DNA of 64,000 nt from JBGMEA01 sp041447245 (GTDB lineage Bacteria > Bacillota > Clostridia > Eubacteriales > Anaerofustaceae): assembly GCA_041447245.1 (NCBI GenBank), contig JBGMEA010000008.1, positions 1 to 64,000 on the forward strand, in the 5' to 3' direction. Below the pieces are notes generated by a model. That model made no database searches, was not told where the DNA came from, and was given only the letters and a program-made list of their open reading frames with translations. Within the stretch, counting starts at the first letter, position 1, and each line of letters starts with the position of its first letter. Position numbers and translations under genes: made by a program. Below are positions 41,753 through 50,967 of this stretch, in pieces.

Positions 41753-43069
41753 TTAAAAAGGGAATTTCGGAGTTCCGAACCGCCTTTTCTGAGAACCGAA
41801 TTGTTTCATCATTTTCTTGCTCTGTTCAAAACCTTTCAGCAGACGGTTGACATCCGTCACCGTGGTTCCGCTTCCCGCAGCAATGCGCTTGCGCCGCGAA
41901 GCGTTAATGATCGCCGGATTGCGCCGTTCTTTGATCGTCATCGACTGTATGATAGCTTTTGTGCGAGCCATCTGTTTCGGGTCGATCTGCATACCGCTGA
42001 GCTTGTTGCCCATCGGAAGACTTTTCATCAATTCTTCCATGCCGCCCATCTTTGCCATACTGTCCATCTGTTCCAGATAATCTTCGAGTGTAAAGCTGTT
42101 TTTTGTCAGCTTCTCGGCCATCTTCTGTTGGGATTGCGTATCGGTCATCGCCTGTGCTTTTTCGATTAAGCTGAGCACATCGCCCATCCCGAGAATTCGG
42201 GAAGCCACACGGTCGGGATGAAACAGTTCCAGATCTTCGATTTTTTCTCCGGTTCCGGCAAATTTAATCGGCTTTCCGGTAATATAACTGACGGATAATG
42301 CCGCTCCTCCGCGGGCATCACTGTCCGCTTTGCTCAGAATGAACCCCGTAATCTGTATCGTTTCGTCAAATGCCTGTGCCGCATCCACGGCCTGTTGCCC
42401 CATCATGCAGTCCACAACGAACAATACTTCGTCCGGCTGCACAATGTCCCGCACCTCTCCAATCTGCTGCATCAGCTCCGCGTCTACATGCTGTCTTCCG
42501 GCCGTATCGACAATCAATACGTCCGTGCCGTGCTTTTTCGCTTCAGACAGCGCCGCCTTCGCGATATTTTGAGGTGTTTCGTTTTCAATATGAAACACGG
42601 GCACTTTAATTTTCTGTCCGAGAATTTTCAGCTGATCGACTGCCGCCGCCCTTTGGGTATCACATGCCGCCAGCATGACATTCTTGTTTTTCTTTTTCAG
42701 ATAAGCGGCAAGTTTTCCCGCCGATGTTGTTTTTCCCGAACCTTGTACCCCCGCAAGCAAAATAACCGTGGGAGGGTTTCCGTTGAACCTGATTTCCTTT
42801 GCGCTGGACCCAAGCAGTCTCGTCAGTTCGTCATGAACAACTTTTACAACCTGTTGCCCCGGCGTCAGACTTTTCATTACTTCTTCGCCGAGCGCACTTT
42901 CTTTAACCATCGAAAGGAAGCTTTTGACTACTTTATAGTTGACGTCCGCTTCCAGAAGCGCCATCCGAATTTCTTTGAGCGCGTCTTCGATATCTTTTTC
43001 GGAAAGTTTACCTTTTCCCGTCAGTTTCTTGAATGTTGACTGCAGTTTGTCTCCCAGCTGGTCGAACAT
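41753..43069 (-). CDS. ffh: Signal recognition particle protein Ffh
   Basis: A 438-residue GTPase that brings nascent membrane proteins to the membrane with SRP RNA. The NG domain shows AGVQGSGKTTSAGKLA, DTAGRQ and the TKAD-like SKADSDARGGAALS; the M domain at the C-terminal third is rich in methionine and includes the RNA-binding SRRKRIAAGSGT. Starts 19 bases after ylxM, its usual neighbour. No SRP RNA gene is seen in the window. Confidence 0.96.
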   Translation of the reverse strand: MFDQLGDKLQSTFKKLTGKGKLSEKDIEDALKEIRMALLEADVNYKVVKSFLSMVKESALGEEVMKSLTPGQQVVKVVHDELTRLLGSSAKEIRFNGNPPTVILLAGVQGSGKTTSAGKLAAYLKKKNKNVMLAACDTQRAAAVDQLKILGQKIKVPVFHIENETPQNIAKAALSEAKKHGTDVLIVDTAGRQHVDAELMQQIGEVRDIVQPDEVLFVVDCMMGQQAVDAAQAFDETIQITGFILSKADSDARGGAALSVSYITGKPIKFAGTGEKIEDLELFHPDRVASRILGMGDVLSLIEKAQAMTDTQSQQKMAEKLTKNSFTLEDYLEQMDSMAKMGGMEELMKSLPMGNKLSGMQIDPKQMARTKAIIQSMTIKERRNPAIINASRRKRIAAGSGTTVTDVNRLLKGFEQSKKMMKQFGSQKRRFGTPKFPF

Positions 43070-43088
43070 CTCTCACCTCTGTGTATTA

Positions 43089-43412
43089 TCAAAGATTATC
43101 TTCCAATTCCGCAAGCAGCTCCGCGCAGACGCTTCCTGTCTGACATTCGCATACTTGCCGGATGGTTCGGATCGTTTCCCGATTTTTTAAATATTTGTCA
43201 AACAAATGCAGTTTCCCGTCATACCCTTCCAGAATCTTTTCCGCCCGCCTCAATAAGTCAAACGCCGCCTGTCTGCTGACGCCTTCCGCTTCGGCGATTT
43301 CACTGATCGTCTGATCCTCATTGTAATAATTGTTCAGAATATGAAACTGCTTGTCCGTCAATAGTCCGCCGTATAAATCAAGCAAATAGACGAGTTGAAA
43401 ATGTTTTTCCAT
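43089..43412 (-). CDS. ylxM: YlxM, SRP-associated HTH protein
   Basis: A 107-residue sigma-70 region 4-like helix-turn-helix protein. LLDLYGGLLTDKQ and EIAEAEGVSRQAAFDLLRRAE are family hallmarks. YlxM is encoded just before ffh in most Bacillota and is reported to modulate the SRP. First gene of this operon, with a good promoter about 40 bases upstream. Confidence 0.92.
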   Translation of the reverse strand: MEKHFQLVYLLDLYGGLLTDKQFHILNNYYNEDQTISEIAEAEGVSRQAAFDLLRRAEKILEGYDGKLHLFDKYLKNRETIRTIRQVCECQTGSVCAELLAELEDNL

Positions 43413-43448
43413 CTAAAATCCGACTTTCCGCTTTCTGTTAGCCCAATA

Positions 43449-43477
43449 AGGATATCACACAGCAGTTGCCATGTCAA
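43449..43477 (-). promoter_or_regulatory. Promoter of the ylxM operon
   Basis: TTGACA (43472-43477), 17 bases, TATCCT (43449-43454). Between this promoter and the murC terminator (43478-43723) no convincing gene is present. Confidence 0.65.
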
Positions 43478-43723
43478 GTAATTTTACTTGATTGCATTCG
43501 TCTCTCTTATCGTAAAAGAAGCAACAAACCCTCTACATATCGATAGCATATCCCAAGAAACACTTCATACACCTTCCCTGCAGACTCATTCCAACATTCA
43601 AACCATGCACATTTGGTATGGAACACATTGTATGCGTTCCTGTTCCTGCATCCCGCAATAAACGGAACAGCGGGATCCATCTGCATTAACACGGATTTCG
43701 ATGTCATCAAATATCACACAACT

Positions 43724-43753
43724 AAAAAACCCTGCACCGACCGGTGCAAGGCT
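43724..43753 (-). terminator. Terminator of murC
   Basis: Minus strand CCTTGCACCG and CGGTGCAGGG pair (about nine pairs), followed by six T. It lies about 70 bases after the murC stop. Confidence 0.75.
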
Positions 43754-43822
43754 GCAAGCAAGATCATATTCGGTTGTTTTCGATTCAGGCTTTTCGGTAC
43801 CCGAGCAGCGCGTTATGCGCCG

Positions 43823-45274
43823 TCAAATAGCAGACACGGATTTTGTTTCTTCCGCTCCGTTTTTATTTCTCAAGCATTCTTCCAATGCCCCCACCAAATC
43901 ATGTGCCACTTGATTGATTGACTGGCTTCCTGCCACCAGTACAAAATCTCCGGGCACGACATTCTTGCATAAATATTCAACGATATCGCTGAACTTCGTA
44001 ATCACTTCACACGGGATATTGTGTTTGGTGCTTACACGCTCTGCAAGATCTTCCGAATAAATATTCCAGTCATTTGCCTCTCTGTCGGAATAGATATCAT
44101 TGAAAATAACTTCGTCCGCTTCTTTGACGGCATCGACAAACTGGTCAAACAGAAAAAAAGTCCGTGAATATGTATGCGGCTGAAAGACCACCCACAATTT
44201 ATTGTGTTCATAATTCTTGCATGCTTCGATCGTCACCCGCAACTCAGTCGGATGATGCGCATAATCTTCAAATACTTTCACACCTTCAACTTCGCCGCAA
44301 AACTCAAATCGCCTTCTTGCGCCCGCAAATTCAGAGAATGTTCTTTGAATCACTTCCCCTGCAATCTGCAGAAAATCACCGCAGGCAATGACGGATAATG
44401 CATTCATCACATTGTGTTTTCCCGGTATTCTGAGAGAAAACGTTCCGTATAAGGCTCCTTGTTTCAGCACGTCAAATGTCGGCTTGCCATGCTTGTCATA
44501 TCGGATATTGACCGCCCGCCATTCGTTTTCCTCTCCGATCCCAAACGTTGTCACATGACAACGCACATACGGAATCACCTTGCTCTTGACGTAAGGATCA
44601 TCTCCGTTCGCAATCAGCAGCCCCTCCTGAGGAAGAATCTGCGCAAATTTCAGAAACGACTGCGCAATCTGCTCAATCCCGCCCGTAAAATAATCCAGGT
44701 GATCTTCTTCAATATTCAATACGGTTCCGATAAAATGCTGGGTGTGAAGAAAGCTGTCAACAAATTCACACGCTTCGATTACAAAATACTCGCTTTCCCC
44801 CATGCGGGAATTCCCGCCCAACTGTTCCAACGTTCCGCCGATCGACACCGACGGATCCATCATTGCATTATACAGCATCAATGCCGTCAGTGATGAGGTT
44901 GTCGTCTTACCGTGCGTTCCGCTGACTGCGATGGTTTTGGGATAAAAATGAGACAGTTTCCCCAAAAAATAAGACCGTTCCATCAGCGGAATTCCATAAT
45001 CTTTTGCGGTGACAAGTTCCACATTGTCCTGATGAATTGCCGCAGAATAAACCACCAGATCGCAATCGCGCGGCACATTTTCTTTTCGATGCCCGATTAG
45101 CACCGTAACGCCGCGCTTCTCGAGTTTTTCGGTATAAGAGCACGGTCTCATATCCGAGCCGGAAACATCGAATCCGTTGCTTTTTGACATCAGGGCAAGT
45201 CCGCTCATACTGGTGCCTCCGATGCCGACAAAATATATTTTTTTTACATTGTTCAAATCAAATTTATTGCTCAT
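43823..45274 (-). CDS. murC: UDP-N-acetylmuramate--L-alanine ligase
   Basis: A 483-residue Mur ligase that adds the first amino acid of the peptidoglycan stem peptide. The N-terminal Rossmann motif FVGIGGTSMSGLA, the ATP loop SGTHGKTTTSSLTALM, and the central EACEFVDSFLH and DYAHHPTELRVT motifs identify MurC. It is a single-gene unit with its own promoter, divergent from spoVG-glmU. Confidence 0.95.
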   Translation of the reverse strand: MSNKFDLNNVKKIYFVGIGGTSMSGLALMSKSNGFDVSGSDMRPCSYTEKLEKRGVTVLIGHRKENVPRDCDLVVYSAAIHQDNVELVTAKDYGIPLMERSYFLGKLSHFYPKTIAVSGTHGKTTTSSLTALMLYNAMMDPSVSIGGTLEQLGGNSRMGESEYFVIEACEFVDSFLHTQHFIGTVLNIEEDHLDYFTGGIEQIAQSFLKFAQILPQEGLLIANGDDPYVKSKVIPYVRCHVTTFGIGEENEWRAVNIRYDKHGKPTFDVLKQGALYGTFSLRIPGKHNVMNALSVIACGDFLQIAGEVIQRTFSEFAGARRRFEFCGEVEGVKVFEDYAHHPTELRVTIEACKNYEHNKLWVVFQPHTYSRTFFLFDQFVDAVKEADEVIFNDIYSDREANDWNIYSEDLAERVSTKHNIPCEVITKFSDIVEYLCKNVVPGDFVLVAGSQSINQVAHDLVGALEECLRNKNGAEETKSVSAI

Positions 45275-45315
45275 TCCATTCTCCGACTATCTCGCTTATG
45301 AAAACAATTTGGTTT

Positions 45316-45344
45316 ATTGTACCATTAATTATATTGCTTTACAA
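45316..45344 (-). promoter_or_regulatory. Promoter of murC
   Basis: TTGTAA (45339-45344), 17 bases and TACAAT (45316-45321) with extended TGG. A perfect 14-base palindrome CGCAATTAATTGCG (45362-45375) lies between this and the spoVG promoter and could be a shared operator. Confidence 0.65.
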
Positions 45345-45403
45345 CTTTCGATATAAGGAAACGCAATTAATTGCGCGAATTGATAATTTATTTATAAAAA
45401 CAG

Positions 45404-45432
45404 TTTATAATTCAAATTAAATGTTGTATAAT
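45404..45432 (+). promoter_or_regulatory. Promoter of spoVG
   Basis: TATAAT (45427-45432) with a weak -35 TTTATA (45404-45409) at 17 bases. The SigH promoter type known for Bacillus spoVG is not evident. Start near 45439. Confidence 0.5.
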
Positions 45433-45471
45433 AGTAAAAGTGATCATGATCCACTTACAGGAGGAATTAGC

Positions 45472-45780
45472 ATGCAAATCACCGATATCCGCGTACGACA
45501 GGTCTTTGACGAAGGCAAAATGAAAGCAAGGGTTTCCATCACGTTCGATAATCAATTCGTCATTCATGAAATCAAAGTCATCGAAGGCGAAAATGGTATA
45601 TTTATCGCGATGCCAAGCAAAAAACTCAGCGGCGGCGAATTTAAAGACATCGCTCATCCGATTAACAAAGAAACACGCATGATGCTGCAGGAAGCAATTA
45701 TTAAAGCATATGAGGAAAAAGTGCAGGAAAATGCGCAGGCTCAACATCAGGAACAGGATCAGATTGAATATCACATGTAA
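45472..45780 (+). CDS. spoVG: SpoVG family septation/regulatory protein
   Basis: A 102-residue SpoVG: MQITDIRVRQVFDEGKMKA, FVIHEIKVIEG and IAMPSKKLSGGEFKDIAHPI are highly typical. In Bacilli it binds nucleic acid and affects septation and many genes; it also occurs in non-sporulating species, so it does not prove sporulation. ATG 45472 has AGGAGG seven bases upstream. Lies just before glmU, as in Bacillus. Confidence 0.95.
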   Translation: MQITDIRVRQVFDEGKMKARVSITFDNQFVIHEIKVIEGENGIFIAMPSKKLSGGEFKDIAHPINKETRMMLQEAIIKAYEEKVQENAQAQHQEQDQIEYHM

Positions 45781-45837
45781 AAAATCAAATAAATGCTGCG
45801 AATAAGCTTTGTTTTTGTGCGCAAAAACCACCGATCT

Positions 45838-45867
45838 CACCGATTTTATATCGGTGTATTTTTATTT
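45838..45867 (+). terminator. Terminator of spoVG
   Basis: CACCGAT (45838-45844) pairs with ATCGGTG (45850-45856), followed by TATTTTTATTT. Confidence 0.75.
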
Positions 45868-45943
45868 CAATTTTTTCGCACAGATAAACGTTTTTTTATT
45901 GCGAAACTTTTCTTCCCCCCTATTTTTTTCTCTCGTTATTGTG

Positions 45944-45949
45944 TATAAT
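45944..45949 (+). promoter_or_regulatory. Possible -10 element before glmU
   Basis: TATAAT in the AT-rich region after the spoVG terminator; no recognisable -35. It would give a leader of about 110 bases to glmU. Nothing else is visible in 45868-46067. Confidence 0.35.
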
Positions 45950-46067
45950 AATAAAGTAAATTGACAAATTATCAATCGAATCCTTACATAATTGTTTCAA
46001 ATAAAATACCCTTCTTATCCGAAACTCGATACTGCCCGGGAAAAATCATTTGCGAGGTCATCTCTAT

Positions 46068-47429
46068 ATGAACGACTCCTATACGGCGATCGTACTCGCC
46101 GCCGGTCTGGGAACACGAATGAAATCGGATCTTCCGAAGGTCTTGCATGAAATATGCGGAAGCACACTTGCAGAGCATGTTTTAATGAACCTCGAAGATG
46201 CCGATTTATTTCGTGTTGCGGTAATTACAGGTCATCGGCATGAGCTGGTGGAGCAGACCCTAGGCGAAAAATACGCTTATTACCGCCAGACCGAACAACT
46301 CGGCACGGCACATGCCGTCATGCAGGCCAAAAGCTTTCTTCAGCAATATCCCGGCAAAGTTCTGGTGCTCTGCGGAGATGCTCCGCTGCAAAACGGAAAT
46401 TGCCTGAAAGAATTCATGGCATTCTGCAGTTCCCAAAATCTCGATTTGGGAGTCCTGACTGCTGAACTGAGCGATCCTGCCGGATACGGACGGATCGTAA
46501 GAGAAAACGGAAAGCTGAAAAAGATTGTCGAAAAGAAGGACTGCACGCCCGAAGAGGCTGCTATCCGCGAAATCAATTCGGGCACATACTGCTTCGATAC
46601 CAAAAAACTGCTCGAAGTGCTCGGAGAAATCAATAACAATAACGCACAAAACGAATATTATCTGACCGATGCGGTCGAACTTTTTCTGAAAAAAGGATAT
46701 CGTGCCGATGCCTATCAAAGCAGCGATTCTTCCATTGTCATGGCCGTCAATGACCTGTATGAACTGCATGAATGCGAACTCGTTATGCGCAGGCAGATCA
46801 ACAGAAAACACATTGAGAACGGCGTCAGAATGATGGATGCTGCTTCCGCCTATATTGACCGCAATGTCACAATCGGCTCCGGTACCGTCATTTACCCGAA
46901 CACGATTCTCACCGGCAAAACATCGATCGGAACGGACAATATCATCATCTCCTCCCGAATCGATCATTCATCGGTCGGAAACGGAAACGAAATCGACACC
47001 TCTACTATTGAGCAAAGCACTGTTGCCAATGACGTGCACATCGGGCCATATGCCCATCTTCGCCCGAACACCAGTATCTCCGACAGCGTGAAAGTCGGCA
47101 ATTTCGTGGAGGTAAAAAATTCCACCGTCGGCACAAACAGCAAGATTTCCCATCTGACTTACGTCGGAGACGGAGATGTCGGTGCGGATGTCAATCTGGG
47201 ATGCGGCATTGTATTTGTGAATTACGACGGGAAAAACAAATACCGCACCGTCGTCGAAGACGGAGCCTTCATAGGCTGCAACGTCAATTTGATTGCGCCT
47301 GTCAGAATCGGAAAACATGCATTCGTCGCCGCAGGCTCTACGGTAACCGAAGATGTTGAGGAAGACGCCCTCGTCATCGCCCGAAGCAAAGCCGTCACAA
47401 AATCCCAATGGAATAAAGAAAAAAATTAA
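46068..47429 (+). CDS. glmU: Bifunctional UDP-N-acetylglucosamine pyrophosphorylase / glucosamine-1-phosphate acetyltransferase
   Basis: A 453-residue enzyme that makes UDP-GlcNAc for wall synthesis. The N-terminal half has LAAGLGTRMKSDLPKVLH and GDAPL; the C-terminal half is a left-handed beta-helix of hexapeptide repeats (from about residue 255) with the acetyltransferase residues near NYDGKNKYRT. ATG 46068 follows GAGGT. The gene is followed 32 bases later by prs, giving the standard glmU-prs pair. Confidence 0.95.
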   Translation: MNDSYTAIVLAAGLGTRMKSDLPKVLHEICGSTLAEHVLMNLEDADLFRVAVITGHRHELVEQTLGEKYAYYRQTEQLGTAHAVMQAKSFLQQYPGKVLVLCGDAPLQNGNCLKEFMAFCSSQNLDLGVLTAELSDPAGYGRIVRENGKLKKIVEKKDCTPEEAAIREINSGTYCFDTKKLLEVLGEINNNNAQNEYYLTDAVELFLKKGYRADAYQSSDSSIVMAVNDLYELHECELVMRRQINRKHIENGVRMMDAASAYIDRNVTIGSGTVIYPNTILTGKTSIGTDNIIISSRIDHSSVGNGNEIDTSTIEQSTVANDVHIGPYAHLRPNTSISDSVKVGNFVEVKNSTVGTNSKISHLTYVGDGDVGADVNLGCGIVFVNYDGKNKYRTVVEDGAFIGCNVNLIAPVRIGKHAFVAAGSTVTEDVEEDALVIARSKAVTKSQWNKEKN

Positions 47430-47461
47430 ATATAAGCAGAACAAACGGAGAGTATTTATTT

Positions 47462-48424
47462 ATGGACGGAACTTATTCTGACATTGTGCTGATTTCCGGG
47501 AACTCCAACATTCCTCTTTCAAAAGAAATCTCACAATACCTCGACATCCCTCTGTGTGCGACAGAAATCAAAAAATTTGCCGACGGAGAAATCTCGGTTC
47601 GCATCAGCGAATCCATCCGGGGAAGCGATGTTTTCATCCTCCAGCCGACAAGTCCTCCGGTCAATGACAATCTGATGGAGCTGCTCATCATCATTGACGC
47701 ACTCAAACGGGCATCGGCAGGACGAATCAACGTCGTTATGGCGTATTACGGCTATGCGCGTCAGGACAGAAAAGACAAATCCCGCGTGCCGATCACGGCC
47801 AAGCTCGTCGCAGATCTCATCAGCGTCGCCGGGGCGGACAGAGTCATTTCGATTGACTTGCATGCGGACCAAATTCAGGGCTTTTTCGATATTCCGCTTG
47901 ACAGACTTCAGGCCATGCCGATTATTGCGGAATATATCATGACACACAATTTTGACCTTAACAAATTGGTCGTCGTCTCACCGGATGTGGGCAGTGTGAA
48001 ACGTTCCCGATCTCTTGCCGAACGCCTCGGCGTACCGATGGCAATTATCGACAAACGGCGTCCGAAAGAAAACATTGCCGAAGTCATGAACGTCATCGGA
48101 GATGTCAAAGGCAAAGACGTCATCATGATCGATGATATCATCGATACTGGAGGAACCCTCGTCGGAGCGGCAGAGGCACTGAAAAATTTGGGGGCGGAAC
48201 ATATTTTCGCCGCATGTACCCATGCACTTCTGTCGGGTCCTGCCATCGAACGCATTAAAAACTCTCCCATTGACAAGCTTGTCGCAACCAATACCATTCC
48301 GCTTGCGGAAGAAAAGAAAATCGACAAAATAGAAATCGTCAGCGTGGCCGGGCTCATTGCAAAAGCGATCCAGCGCGTCCATGAAGGAAAATCCGTCAGC
48401 ATTCTGTTTGAAAATAACAAATAA
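47462..48424 (+). CDS. prs: Ribose-phosphate pyrophosphokinase
   Basis: A 320-residue enzyme making PRPP from ribose 5-phosphate and ATP. Signatures are KFADGEISVRISESIRG, DLHADQIQGFFDIP and the PRPP-binding VIMIDDIIDTGGTL. Supplies PRPP to nucleotide, histidine and tryptophan synthesis. Downstream of glmU in the same unit. Confidence 0.96.
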   Translation: MDGTYSDIVLISGNSNIPLSKEISQYLDIPLCATEIKKFADGEISVRISESIRGSDVFILQPTSPPVNDNLMELLIIIDALKRASAGRINVVMAYYGYARQDRKDKSRVPITAKLVADLISVAGADRVISIDLHADQIQGFFDIPLDRLQAMPIIAEYIMTHNFDLNKLVVVSPDVGSVKRSRSLAERLGVPMAIIDKRRPKENIAEVMNVIGDVKGKDVIMIDDIIDTGGTLVGAAEALKNLGAEHIFAACTHALLSGPAIERIKNSPIDKLVATNTIPLAEEKKIDKIEIVSVAGLIAKAIQRVHEGKSVSILFENNK

Positions 48425-48514
48425 ACAAATTACCGATCAAAAGACATCCGCCGTACGGTACGGCCGCAAATAATCCCGTTCGATTCTTCGCGGAACCGAC
48501 AGGAAGGAAATACC

Positions 48515-49324
48515 ATGGATCTGAAACAAATTGCAAACAATATCCGCATCAGCATTCTCAATGAGGTGACAGACGCAGCCAGCGGACATCCCGGAGGATC
48601 GCTCTCGGGCGTCGAAATTCTGACTCTTCTGTATTTTGAAGCGATGAATATCCCTTCCACCAAAGACGAAAACAGAGACCGTTTCGTACTCAGCAAAGGT
48701 CACGCAACCCCGCTGTATTACGCAACTCTGGCGGAAAAAGGCTTCATTGAAAAGTCCGAACTGAAAACCTTTCGCAAAATCAACAGCCACCTGCAGGGAC
48801 ATCCGGACATGAGAAAAGTCAACGGAGTCGACATGTCAACGGGATCGCTCGGGCTCGGCATCTGCGCCGCAACGGGCATGGCACTTGCGGGAAAAGTGGA
48901 TAAAAAGGATTATACGGTTTATGCGCTCGTCGGTGACGGCGAACTGCAGGAAGGCTGCGTTTGGGAAACATTTATGTCCGCGGCGCATTTCAAACTGGAC
49001 AATCTCATCGTATTCATTGACAATAACAATCTCCAAATCGACGGGTCACTCAATCAAGTCATGTCGCCTTATCCGATTGATGAAAAAATGAAAGCCTTCG
49101 GTTTTCATGTCATCAATGTCGATGACGGACATAACTTCGAAAAACTGCGCGCTGCGCTTAAGCAAGCAAAAGAACAGACAGGAAAACCAAGTGTCATTAT
49201 TGCCAAAACAATCAAGGGCAAGGGTGTTTCTTATATGGAAAACAATGCCGACTGGCACGGTACCGCACCGAATGAAGAACAGTGCGAACTTGCACTCAAA
49301 GAATTGGGAGGTGTCCGCGCATGA
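48515..49324 (+). CDS. Transketolase, N-terminal subunit
   Basis: A 269-residue thiamine diphosphate-binding half of a split transketolase. DAASGHPGGSLSG, LSKGHATPLYYATL and the ThDP motif GDGELQEGCVWE...DNNNLQIDG are present. The other half is encoded by the next gene with a four-base overlap (ATGA), so the enzyme is heterodimeric. Works in the pentose phosphate pathway; it follows prs after a 90-base gap, a sensible pairing because both act on ribose 5-phosphate. Confidence 0.93.
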   Translation: MDLKQIANNIRISILNEVTDAASGHPGGSLSGVEILTLLYFEAMNIPSTKDENRDRFVLSKGHATPLYYATLAEKGFIEKSELKTFRKINSHLQGHPDMRKVNGVDMSTGSLGLGICAATGMALAGKVDKKDYTVYALVGDGELQEGCVWETFMSAAHFKLDNLIVFIDNNNLQIDGSLNQVMSPYPIDEKMKAFGFHVINVDDGHNFEKLRAALKQAKEQTGKPSVIIAKTIKGKGVSYMENNADWHGTAPNEEQCELALKELGGVRA

Positions 49325-50262
49325 GCGAACAAATCGCAACCAGAGATGCATACGGCAAAGCGATCGTCGAACTCGGAAAACAAAATCCGAATGTTGTGGT
49401 ACTGGACGCCGATCTTGCAAAAGCGACCAAAACCACCGCGTTTGCCAAGGAATTTCCCGAACGTCATTTTGATATCGGCATCGCAGAGATGAATATGGCG
49501 GGCATCGCGGCAGGGCTTTCCACCTGCGGAAAAATTCCTTACGTATCCACGTTTGCAGTCTTCGGAACGGGCAGAATTTATGATATGATCCGCAACGCGA
49601 TCTGTTATCCGAAACTCAATGTCAAACTCGCGCTGACACATGCGGGGCTTACCGTCGGAGAAGACGGAGCGTCCCATCAGTGCGTGGAAGATATTGCTCT
49701 TATGAACGTGCTGCCGAATATGACGGTGTTCGTTCCCGCCGACGCGGAAGAAACCAAGCAAGCCATTTTTGCCGCGGCGAAAATTGACGGACCGGTCTAC
49801 ATCCGCATGGGCAGAGCAAAAACCGATGTGATCTATTCGGACACTTACCGATTTGTTCCGGGAAAAGCAAGCATCCTCTCGGAAGGAAGCGACATCACAT
49901 TGGCAGCATGCGGTATTATGGTGCCCCGTGCATTGAAAGCAAAAGAACTTTTGGAGCAACAGGGTATTCACGCAGAAGTCATCAATTTTTCCACCATCAA
50001 GCCGTTTGATACCGATACCTTGATTCGGTCGGTTCAAAAAACAGGAGCCGTTGTCGCGACGGAAGAACACTCCATGTACGGAGGACTCGGCAGCGTCGTC
50101 AGCGGTGCGCTCTCCCTGCATTGCCCCGTTCCGATGGAACAGGTTGCCGTCATGGACACGTTCGGCGAATCGGGCAAACCGGACGAACTTTTGGAAAAGT
50201 ATCATTTGACAGCAGAGGAAATCGTCAGAAAATCACGGATCGCCATCAACAGAAAAAAATAG
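49321..50262 (+). CDS. Transketolase, C-terminal subunit
   Basis: A 313-residue partner that carries the pyrimidine-binding and C-terminal domains: VLDADLAKATKT, FDIGIAEMNMAGIAAGLS (catalytic Glu), GLTVGEDGASHQ and YIRMGRAK. The start ATG overlaps the stop of the N-terminal subunit. Split transketolases or related sulphoacetaldehyde-type pairs are common in clostridia and archaea; the pentose pathway role is by far the likeliest. Confidence 0.93.
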   Translation: MSEQIATRDAYGKAIVELGKQNPNVVVLDADLAKATKTTAFAKEFPERHFDIGIAEMNMAGIAAGLSTCGKIPYVSTFAVFGTGRIYDMIRNAICYPKLNVKLALTHAGLTVGEDGASHQCVEDIALMNVLPNMTVFVPADAEETKQAIFAAAKIDGPVYIRMGRAKTDVIYSDTYRFVPGKASILSEGSDITLAACGIMVPRALKAKELLEQQGIHAEVINFSTIKPFDTDTLIRSVQKTGAVVATEEHSMYGGLGSVVSGALSLHCPVPMEQVAVMDTFGESGKPDELLEKYHLTAEEIVRKSRIAINRKK

Positions 50263-50274
50263 CAGGCTGTATCT

Positions 50275-50949
50275 ATGAAGATAAAAAAAATCCTCGGTTG
50301 GTTTGTCACTGCTCTGATTCTCGGACTGATCGCATACCTCATCTATCGGATCGGATTCGATACTCTGAGCAATCAGCAAACTCTGACGGAATACATCCGT
50401 CAGTTCGGCATTTATGCGCCGCTTGCCTTTTTTATCATTCAGTTTCTGCAGGTCATCATCGCCCCGATTCCGGGAAATATCACAGGACTCGTGGGCGGAG
50501 CCGTATTCGGCATTTGGTGGGGATTTGCGCTCAATGCCGTTGCTGTTTTTCTGGGTTCTCTGCTGATGTTTTGGCTTGGCAGAAAATACGGGAAAAAAAT
50601 CACGCATCATTTTATTGAGAAGGAAACGCTGGAAAAATATGAGGACAAACTCTCCGGGAAAGCCGGCAGAGGCATCCTGTTCGGACTGTTTCTGGTTCCG
50701 TTTGCACCGGACGATGCACTTTGTCTGGTTGCGGGGCTGACAAATATCGATTTCAAATCATTTTTTTTAATCATGCTGTTCGGGCGGCTTCCCTCTTCGC
50801 TCATCACCAGCGCCATGGGAGCGGGGCTGTATTCCGGAAATATCGGATACATTATATTATTCAGTCTGATTTATTATGCAGTATCGTTTTTAATTTACTG
50901 GAAATATGATAAAATAAAAGCTTATAAAAACAACAGAAAAGATAAATAA
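50275..50949 (+). CDS. TVP38/TMEM64 family membrane protein
   Basis: A 224-residue protein with about five membrane helices. The VTT/SNARE-associated domain is recognised from PGNITGLVGGAVFGIWWG, GSLLMFWLGRKYGKK and the re-entrant LVPFAPDDALCLVAGLT. Members are related to DedA proteins, proposed lipid scramblases or flippases. It starts 12 bases after the transketolase and ends 18 before pyrG, so it is within the same transcript. Its specific role is unknown. Confidence 0.88.
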   Translation: MKIKKILGWFVTALILGLIAYLIYRIGFDTLSNQQTLTEYIRQFGIYAPLAFFIIQFLQVIIAPIPGNITGLVGGAVFGIWWGFALNAVAVFLGSLLMFWLGRKYGKKITHHFIEKETLEKYEDKLSGKAGRGILFGLFLVPFAPDDALCLVAGLTNIDFKSFFLIMLFGRLPSSLITSAMGAGLYSGNIGYIILFSLIYYAVSFLIYWKYDKIKAYKNNRKDK

Positions 50950-50967
50950 CACGGGGGACTATCAAGC

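Noticed and set aside
43507..43710. A 67-codon minus-strand frame after the murC terminator
   Set aside because: No promoter, no ribosome site and no recognisable features.
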